A stretch of DNA of 26,827 bases from Candidatus Riesia pediculicola (lineage in GTDB: Bacteria; Pseudomonadota; Gammaproteobacteria; Enterobacterales; Enterobacteriaceae). A program made the translations under genes and the position numbers. The stretch is from assembly GCF_002073915.1 (NCBI RefSeq), contig NZ_CP012841.1, positions 37 to 26,863 on the forward strand. The letters are read 5' to 3'. This document shows positions 21,425 to 26,827 of this stretch, in pieces. The notes beneath the pieces were generated by a model. It was not told the origin of the DNA. It did no database searches and saw only the letters and a program-made list of their open reading frames with translations. Each line of letters opens with the position of its first letter. Positions within the stretch are counted from its first letter, which is position 1.

Positions 21425-21829
21425 ATGATAAAGAGAAATTGGTACATTTTTGATGTAAATGGAAAAATTTTAGGAAGAATCGCAAGTTGTATCACACGTT
21501 ATCTAATTGGAAAACATAAATCAGACTATGCTCCTTATTTGGATATTGGAGATTATGTGATTGTAATCAACGCAAGCAAAATTTTAGTAACAGGGAATAA
21601 AAAGATCTCGAAAAAATATTATCGTCATACAGGATATATTGGTGGGATAAAAGAAATTACATTCCGAGATTTGATTGATCGATATCCAGAAAGAGTGATA
21701 AAACATGCAGTTAAGGGAATGCTTCCAAAGAATAAATTGGGAAAAAGGATGTACTTAAGGATGAAGGTATATTCAGGATCGAACCACAGACATCAAGTTA
21801 ATAAACCGAAAGCAATAATCACTGAATAA
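21425..21829 (+). CDS. rplM: 50S ribosomal protein L13
   Basis: L13 is an early-assembly protein of the large ribosomal subunit. The 134 residues match the family from [16 protein letters not shown] through [18 protein letters not shown] and the signature [12 protein letters not shown]. coli L13 is 142 long, and the difference is at the N-terminus. The first ATG starts just before KRNW, where E. coli has about ten more residues. The upstream frame stays open (TCT AAA AAA CAA TCC GAT AAC) but offers TTA rather than a start codon at the equivalent position. rpsI follows after five bases, the conserved L13-S9 operon. Confidence 0.96.
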   Translation: MIKRNWYIFDVNGKILGRIASCITRYLIGKHKSDYAPYLDIGDYVIVINASKILVTGNKKISKKYYRHTGYIGGIKEITFRDLIDRYPERVIKHAVKGMLPKNKLGKRMYLRMKVYSGSNHRHQVNKPKAIITE

Positions 21830-21834
21830 ATTAT

Positions 21835-22233
21835 ATGAATCAAAAGAGTTTTGTTTTTTATGGAACAGGAAGGAGAAAATCATCTTCTGCTAGGGTATTT
21901 CTTAAGAAAGGAATCGGAAAGATCTTTATAAATAGGAAAAATTTTTTAGAATATTTCAGTAAAGACTCCGAAAGGGAAACTATTCAACAACCATTAAAAG
22001 AATTAAACATTTCCAAAGAAATGGACTTATATATTACTGTGAAAGGAGGAGGAGGTTCTGGTCAATCTCACGCAATTAGACATGGAATATCCAGAGCTTT
22101 GCTAAAATATGAAAGCAGTTTTTTAAAAAAGTTGAAGAAACTTGGTTTCATTACTAGAGATTCTAGAAAAGTAGAGAGAAAAAAAGTAGGTCTTAGAAAA
22201 TCACGTAAAAAACCGCAATATTCTAAAAGATAA
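21835..22233 (+). CDS. rpsI: 30S ribosomal protein S9
   Basis: S9 is a small-subunit protein whose C-terminal tail reaches the P-site tRNA. The 132 residues show [18 protein letters not shown], the [19 protein letters not shown] block, and the basic C-terminus ending KKPQYSKR, which is the functional tail. E. coli length is 130. It is the second gene of the rplM-rpsI operon. sspA and sspB, which follow in E. coli, are absent, and a hairpin lies just after the stop. Confidence 0.97.
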   Translation: MNQKSFVFYGTGRRKSSSARVFLKKGIGKIFINRKNFLEYFSKDSERETIQQPLKELNISKEMDLYITVKGGGGSGQSHAIRHGISRALLKYESSFLKKLKKLGFITRDSRKVERKKVGLRKSRKKPQYSKR

Positions 22234-22236
22234 TGA

Positions 22237-22270
22237 GTAAATGAAATGAAAATGAGTTTATTTCATTTAC
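22237..22270 (+). terminator. Hairpin after rpsI, possible terminator
   Basis: Three bases after the rpsI stop an 11-base perfect stem (GTAAATGAAAT at 22237-22247 paired with ATTTCATTTAC at 22260-22270) closes a 12-base loop. It is well placed to end the rplM-rpsI transcript or protect its 3' end. The stem is A/T-rich and no long T run follows directly, so intrinsic termination is uncertain. Confidence 0.5.
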
Positions 22271-22903
22271 GGAGTCTTTAATACGAAGAATTTTTTATAA
22301 ATTTTTGATATTGACATGTTCGTTTTCATGTGAGTTATGAATAGTAAATAGATTTTGATCAATTGATCTAAAAAAATTATTTTTCGGACCAACAATAAGT
22401 TTTATCAATTTTTTAAGATATTTTTTTGAATTTTGTACCATTACTTTTTAAATTAACTTAATTAAAGAATGCATTAAACAATGTAAGAATGGAAGATTAA
22501 AAATATAATTGAGAGAAATTACTTAATTTTACTTTTAGGTCATTGATCAAGTTTTGAAAAATTTTTATTATTAATTTGATGAACAACTTATTCTTCTAAA
22601 AATTTTAAATTTTTGATTTTTAAAATTCATTTATGAAAATATTTGGCATATATAAATTTTTGATCAGAGAGTTTTGATTTGTAAGAACATAAAACAGAAA
22701 AGTATAATACTTTTGTTTGATGATCTTTTTCAATAAAATTTTAAATTTTGGATAAATGTGTTTTGAATTTAAACAATTCTATCTCTTTTAAAAATATAAA
22801 TTTTTACTGATTTAAATCAGAAAATAGTTGAGAAATAAAAAAATTAGAAACTTCAACAATTCATTAGATATCTAATTTATTAATCAGATCCTTACTTCCA
22901 ACT
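22271..22903. other. Gene-free stretch between rpsI and rsmI
   Basis: About 630 AT-rich bases lie here with no supported open frame, tRNA or recognisable remnant. The sspA-sspB genes that follow rpsI in enteric bacteria are missing. A promoter for rsmI should lie near the right end, but I cannot pick it out. Confidence 0.5.
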
Positions 22904-23800
22904 ATGACAAACTTATATATCGTTCCTACTCCGATAGGAAATTTAAAAGATATTACCTTAAGAGCGCTCAATACTTTGAAAGAAGTTGATCTGATTGCAG
23001 CTGAAAATATACATCGTACTTCATTAATTCTTAATCATTATCGTATTTTCAAAAAAATAATTTCATTTAATAGAAAAAATGAAGAACGTAAAATTGAAGA
23101 ATTGATATCAATTCTTATGAGAGGAAAAAAAGTAGCAATAGTTTCTAATTCCGGAACCCCACTGATCAGCGATCCTGGATTTCATCTAGTTAAAAAATGT
23201 ATTGAAAGACATATAAAAGTTATTCCGTTACCAGGACCTTGTTCAATGATAACTGCCTTATCTGCGTCTGGAATTTCTACCAATCAATTTTGTTATGAGG
23301 GATTTTTACCAAGAAAAAATCTCTCTAAAAGAAAAAGATTAAAAAAAATAGAAGAAGAATACAGAACCTTAATATTTTTTGAATCTCCAAAAAGAATTCT
23401 AAACACATTGGAATGCATCTCAGACATTTTTGGGAGTTCAAGAGAAGTAGTTTTGGCAAAAGAAATAACAAAAATTTGGGAAACATTCTATAAAGGAAAT
23501 GCAAAAAAACTAATAAAATTGATTAAACTAGGTGAAATTAAACGAAAAGGAGAGATTGTATTAATTGTAGAAGGGTATACACCTTCTAAAAAAAATGAAC
23601 ATGGATCAATTAATCTAAATGCAAAGAAACTACTCAATCTTCTTTTAAAACATTTGCCTTTAAGAGATGCAATTAAAATTGTTGGAAAATCATATAACTT
23701 AAGAAATAACTATTTGTATAATCTTTTTATCACGAATCGTTATATTTTTGAACACGAGTGTAGCTTGTCTGATCGAAAAATATATGAAAGAGTTAATTAG
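22904..23800 (+). CDS. rsmI: 16S rRNA 2'-O-ribose C1402 methyltransferase RsmI
   Basis: RsmI methylates the ribose of C1402 in the decoding centre of 16S rRNA using S-adenosylmethionine. The 298 residues align with E. coli RsmI (YraL): LYIVPTPIGNLKDIT (4-18), DLIAAEN (29-35), VSNSGTPLISDPG (80-92), PLPGPCSMITALSASG (108-123), FCYEGFLPRK and KGEIVLIVEG. The tetrapyrrole-methylase fold and the small C-terminal helical domain are both present. The last three codons lie within the predicted 5' strand of helix P1 of the rnpB RNA, so the two genes overlap by about 12 bases on the same strand. Confidence 0.96.
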   Translation: MTNLYIVPTPIGNLKDITLRALNTLKEVDLIAAENIHRTSLILNHYRIFKKIISFNRKNEERKIEELISILMRGKKVAIVSNSGTPLISDPGFHLVKKCIERHIKVIPLPGPCSMITALSASGISTNQFCYEGFLPRKNLSKRKRLKKIEEEYRTLIFFESPKRILNTLECISDIFGSSREVVLAKEITKIWETFYKGNAKKLIKLIKLGEIKRKGEIVLIVEGYTPSKKNEHGSINLNAKKLLNLLLKHLPLRDAIKIVGKSYNLRNNYLYNLFITNRYIFEHECSLSDRKIYERVN

Positions 23801-24145
23801 ACAATCGCTGTTTTAATAAAAAACGTTTTTAAAATAGAGGAAAGTCCAGGCTCCTTTGGACAGGGTGCCAGAAAGATATCAATTGATCTGGGAAGCGTGA
23901 GCTTACGAAAAGTGCATCAGAAAAAAAACCGCCGTTTTTCGGTAAGGGTGAAAAGGAGTGGTAATAGCACACCGCATGAAACGGTAACGTTTCATGGCAT
24001 TGTAAACTTCCACCTGGAGCAAGGCTAAATAAGGTTAATGCGTCCTCATTATAAACCTGGGTAAGCCGCTAAAAATCGAATATAAAAAAATCGATAGATG
24101 AATGATTGTCCTAGACAGAACCTGGCTTATAGGTTAACTCTGTAC
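23789..24145 (+). ncRNA. rnpB: RNase P RNA (M1 RNA)
   Basis: This is the catalytic RNA that cuts the 5' leader from precursor tRNAs. Conserved cores are plain: GAGGAAAGTCC with GGCTCC and CAGGGTGCCAG near the 5' end, GGTAAGGGTGAAAAGG in the middle, GGAGCAAGGCTAAATA, CCTGGGTAAGCCG (the loop that pairs with the tRNA CCA end), and GATGAATGATTGTC followed by ACAGAACCTGGCTTAT at the 3' end. Ends were set by matching E. coli M1 RNA and by helix P1, where GAGTTAA at about 23790 pairs with TTAACTC at 24134-24140. The size, about 357, is slightly below E. coli's 377. Its first dozen bases lie within rsmI. Several peripheral helices are shortened to A/T pairs. Confidence 0.95.
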
Positions 24146-24331
24146 AAAAAACAGAAGGAAAGCTACACTTCTTTCGTTGATTTTTACAAAATTTAAAACA
24201 TTGAGAATGAGATAAAATCTAAAGACTCACTTAATTTTCTTTATAAATCAAAAAATCCTCAAATATCTGTCACAGTCTCATTTGCTATAATTCTTTTCAT
24301 TTGTCGTAAATCGTATAAGGTTAAAAATGAA

Positions 24332-24994
24332 ATGGAATTGATCAAAAATATTTTCGCTTGCATTTGGTATCAAGATTATAATGATATGATAAACTCTTCT
24401 TCAGAGTTAACCATCTATCTTGTATTGTTCTTCGTCTTACTTCTTGAAAATGGATTGTTTTTTGCTTCTTTTTTACCAGGAGACAGTTTATTAATACTTA
24501 CAGGAATATTAGTTGCAAGAAATAAGATTGATTTTTTAAATACTATCGTGATACTAACTACTGGAACAAGTTTAGGATCTTGGATAGGTTATCTTCAAGG
24601 AAGATGGCTTAGAAGGAGGAAAAATTTAAAAATCAATGCATTTTTTTCTGAAAAATATCAAAAGAAAGCTCATCTTCTTCTAGAAAGTTACGGATTATTC
24701 GCTTTATTTTTCGGTAGATTTTTAGCTTTTGTTAGAACTATTCTTCCAATGATAACTGGATTCTTGGGATTCTCACATAGGAAATTCCAAATATTCAATT
24801 GGATAAGCGGTACAATTTGGACTATCGTACTCATGAGTATCGGATATATTTTGAGTATTAGTAACATGTTTCAACGTCATGAAAACAAAATCATGAAGAT
24901 ACTCATCTTCGCTCCACTTTCTTTGTTTTTATTTGGGTTTTTATTCTTTTTGTTTTCTTTTCTAAAAAAGAAATATTTAAAAAAGATAAACTGA
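24332..24994 (+). CDS. yqjA: DedA-family inner-membrane protein YqjA
   Basis: YqjA belongs to the DedA family, thought to be proton-dependent transporters or undecaprenyl/lipid flippases needed for envelope integrity and alkaline tolerance. The 220 residues equal E. coli YqjA and align from the first residue (MELIKNIFACIWYQD). The family's key charged residues are present: E39 in LENG, D51 in FLPGDSLL, and arginines 129 and 135 in FGRFLAFVR. Four or more hydrophobic membrane stretches are visible, with a basic C-terminus (KKKYLKKIN). A second ATG lies two codons upstream, but the family alignment favours 24332. An AAGG about a dozen bases before it could serve as ribosome binding site. mzrA, adjacent in E. 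coli, is absent. Confidence 0.92.
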   Translation: MELIKNIFACIWYQDYNDMINSSSELTIYLVLFFVLLLENGLFFASFLPGDSLLILTGILVARNKIDFLNTIVILTTGTSLGSWIGYLQGRWLRRRKNLKINAFFSEKYQKKAHLLLESYGLFALFFGRFLAFVRTILPMITGFLGFSHRKFQIFNWISGTIWTIVLMSIGYILSISNMFQRHENKIMKILIFAPLSLFLFGFLFFLFSFLKKKYLKKIN

Positions 24995-25372
24995 AAATGA
25001 ACTAACTATAGAAGATTGGATTTAAAGGTATATTGATTAGGTATCCTTCAAAAGAATCGTGTTCTTATAAATCTCTATAAAATTCGAGTTACATAGAGTT
25101 CTTTAATTAAATATAATTCGAATATCTCTAAGGAGACGTTAAATTTAAATAGAAACCAGAAACCTTGATGGATGATGTTTTCGTAAATTTTCTAGTATAT
25201 CAACTTTATATTTCTGAAAAAATTTTTTTTGATCAATTTTAATCATCTAGGTCGACACCAACGATTTTCTCAATGATTTGATTGAACTTTAGATAAAAAT
25301 ACAAATGAAAATTTCTTAACAGATTTGAATTTAAATACAAAAGGTTTATCAAACGTTTTTCTTGAATATATT
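24995..25372. other. Gene-free stretch between yqjA and coaBC
   Basis: These 378 AT-rich bases contain no supported gene, tRNA or remnant. The open frame of coaBC extends 16 codons into the right end of this stretch, but that extension has no family counterpart. Confidence 0.5.
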
Positions 25373-26614
25373 ATGAGTAATTTAAAAAATAAAAACATTT
25401 TGGTAGGTATAAGTGGAGGAATTGCAGCATATAAAGTTCCGGATTTAGTTCGTAGGTTGCGTAAGAAAGGTGCAGAAGTAAGAATTATCATGACGGAGTT
25501 GGCAAAATCTTTTGTAACTCCATTAGTCTTACAAGCAATTTCTGGATATCCAGTTCTACAAAATCAGAATGGAATAATAATTGATCGGAATCAGAAAGAA
25601 TCTTTTATACAACATATCGATCTTGGAAAATGGGCAGATCTAATTTTATTAGTTCCAGCTACCGCCGATTTATTAGCTAGAATAAACATTGGTATGGCAA
25701 ATGATTTATTAACAGCCACTTGTCTAGCTTCTTGTAAAAGAATAGCGGTTGTTCCTTCTATGAATACGCAAATGTATCAGGCTAGTACTACACAAAAAAA
25801 TATTAATGAACTTAGAAAGAGAGGTATTCTGATTTGGGGACCAAATGACGGAGAACAAATCTGTGGAGAATATGGATTTGGAAGAATGCTGGAACCGATT
25901 CAAATTATAAACTTAATTTCAAATTTATTTCAATATGATCAAGATATGAAAGGAATTCGAGTTGCAATCACTGCTGGTCCAACTCAAGAAAAATTCGATT
26001 CGATAAGATTTTTGAGCAATTATAGTTCTGGAAAGATGGGCTTTGCAATTGCTCAAGCCGCTTCTGAAAGAGGGGCAAAAGTCACACTTATTTCTGGACC
26101 TGTTCATTTAGAAACTCCTCCTTGCGTCAAAAGAATCGATGTAATAAATTCTCTTGAAATGTATGAAGAAGTAAAAAAAATTGTCGAAAATCAGGATATC
26201 TTTATAGGATGTGCAGCTGTTTCTGATTATAAACCTGAACGTCAGTATTTAGAAGAGAAATTCAAAAGTAACTTGAAAAAGATCAAATTAACTTTAGTAA
26301 AAAACATTGATATCATAAGAAGTGTAGGTAAGATGATAAAAAACCGTCCTTATACTGTTGGATTTGCAGCGGAGATCAATTCCGAAGATCTTATATCCAA
26401 TGCTCATGTAAAGAAAATAAATAAAAATCTAGATTTAATATGTGCAAACAATATTTCTTTGAAAAATCATGGATTTCATACGGAAGGAAACTCTCTATAT
26501 TTGATTTGGTCAAAAGAAAGAGTTGACTTCTTACCCTATGATCTTAAAATTAGAATTAGTCATCAGTTGCTTAGTAAAGTTTTGCTTGATTATGAAAAAA
26601 AAAATAGACGTTAA
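25373..26614 (+). CDS. coaBC: Bifunctional phosphopantothenoylcysteine decarboxylase / phosphopantothenate-cysteine ligase
   Basis: CoaBC makes 4'-phosphopantetheine for coenzyme A: CoaB joins 4'-phosphopantothenate to cysteine, and the FMN-dependent CoaC decarboxylates the product. The 413-residue protein (E. coli 406) has the CoaC domain first: [10 protein letters not shown], catalytic H81 in [17 protein letters not shown] with N131, and C164 in CGEYGFGRM. CoaB starts at about 190 with ITAGPTQE and SNYSSGKMG (N216). I chose the ATG at 25373 ([16 protein letters not shown]) because E. coli starts at the same point; an ATG 16 codons upstream is in frame but adds an unmatched lead. The gene overlaps dut by 23 bases. 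CoA supply connects it with acetyl-CoA carboxylase in the same window. Confidence 0.95.
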   Translation: MSNLKNKNILVGISGGIAAYKVPDLVRRLRKKGAEVRIIMTELAKSFVTPLVLQAISGYPVLQNQNGIIIDRNQKESFIQHIDLGKWADLILLVPATADLLARINIGMANDLLTATCLASCKRIAVVPSMNTQMYQASTTQKNINELRKRGILIWGPNDGEQICGEYGFGRMLEPIQIINLISNLFQYDQDMKGIRVAITAGPTQEKFDSIRFLSNYSSGKMGFAIAQAASERGAKVTLISGPVHLETPPCVKRIDVINSLEMYEEVKKIVENQDIFIGCAAVSDYKPERQYLEEKFKSNLKKIKLTLVKNIDIIRSVGKMIKNRPYTVGFAAEINSEDLISNAHVKKINKNLDLICANNISLKNHGFHTEGNSLYLIWSKERVDFLPYDLKIRISHQLLSKVLLDYEKKNRR

Positions 26615-26827
26615 AATACTTCGAAAATTCAATCAAAAAGAATTATTGATTCCCAAATATGCTACTTCAGGATCAGCAGGATTAGATGTAAGAGTTCTTT
26701 TAGAAGAACCAGTTAATTTACATCCTAAACAATCCGAATTATTGCCAACTGGAATTGCAATACATATTAACGATAAAGAGACGGCTGCTATTATCTTACC
26801 AAGATCGGGTTTGTCTCATAAATTCGG
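26592..26827 (+). CDS. dut: dUTP diphosphatase Dut, partial at window edge
   Basis: Dut hydrolyses dUTP to dUMP, keeping uracil out of DNA and feeding thymidylate synthesis. The 78 visible codons read [13 protein letters not shown], then [14 protein letters not shown] (family motif 1) and [11 protein letters not shown] (motif 2), aligning with E. coli Dut from its first residue. Later motifs lie beyond the window. It starts inside coaBC in another frame, 23 bases before that gene's stop. A run of ten A is shared by both frames and encodes one more lysine than in E. coli, in both proteins. Confidence 0.93.
   Translation, partial: MKKKIDVKILRKFNQKELLIPKYATSGSAGLDVRVLLEEPVNLHPKQSELLPTGIAIHINDKETAAIILPRSGLSHKF

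Noticed and set aside
24150..24185. Weak hairpin after rnpB as a terminator
   Set aside because: The stem is only about five base pairs around AGAAG/CTTCT and no clear T run follows, so I do not call it.
25325..25372. Upstream start for coaBC adding 16 residues
   Set aside because: E. coli CoaBC begins at the position of the second ATG; the extension is unmatched.

Overview
The window looks like a chromosome segment of a reduced, very AT-rich gammaproteobacterial endosymbiont of the Enterobacterales type (insect symbiont lineages such as Riesia, Blochmannia or Wigglesworthia). Three things suggest this. Almost every protein aligns end to end with an Escherichia coli or enteric orthologue. 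The local gene order keeps pieces of the enteric chromosome (rsmD/ftsY/rpoH, mreBCD, aroQ-accBC, kdsC/ibaG-murA, degQ, rplM-rpsI, coaBC-dut). Between the genes lie long AT-rich stretches where the missing neighbours used to be. The genus is not fixed by what I can see.

The dominant structure is a giant inverted repeat. Bases 1-7997 are repeated in reverse complement at 9573-17573, with a single-copy spacer of 1575 bp between them. Each arm carries kdsC, a decayed mreD, mreC, mreB, aroQ, accB, accC and rpoH. The spacer holds most of rsmD (minus) and ftsY (plus), transcribed divergently, and the repeat begins inside the last codons of both. By reading, I find only four differences between the arms. 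All are one-base length changes in A or T runs: three at the start of kdsC and one at codons 3-5 of mreB, which frameshifts the left mreB. The right arm sits in the ancestral context (ftsY-rpoH on one side, kdsC/ibaG-murA on the other), so the left arm is probably the derived copy. The repeat is still running at base 1, so its outer left end is outside the window.

Right of the repeat (17574-26827) the layout is an ordinary reduced enteric one: ibaG-murA (plus), degQ (minus), rplM-rpsI (plus), rsmI overlapping the 5' end of the RNase P RNA gene rnpB, the DedA-family gene yqjA, and coaBC overlapping dut, which runs off the window. Intergenic stretches of 300-750 bp hold no gene I can support.

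Functionally the genes cover envelope building (Kdo phosphatase KdsC, MurA, MreB/MreC, membrane protein YqjA), fatty acid synthesis (AccB/AccC), the shikimate pathway (AroQ), CoA synthesis (CoaBC), dUTP removal (Dut), heat-shock control and periplasmic quality control (RpoH, DegQ), membrane protein targeting (FtsY) and translation or RNA processing (RsmD, RsmI, L13, S9, RNase P RNA). The repeat doubles the dosage of rpoH, accBC, aroQ, mreC and kdsC, which is surprising in a genome that has otherwise shed so much.
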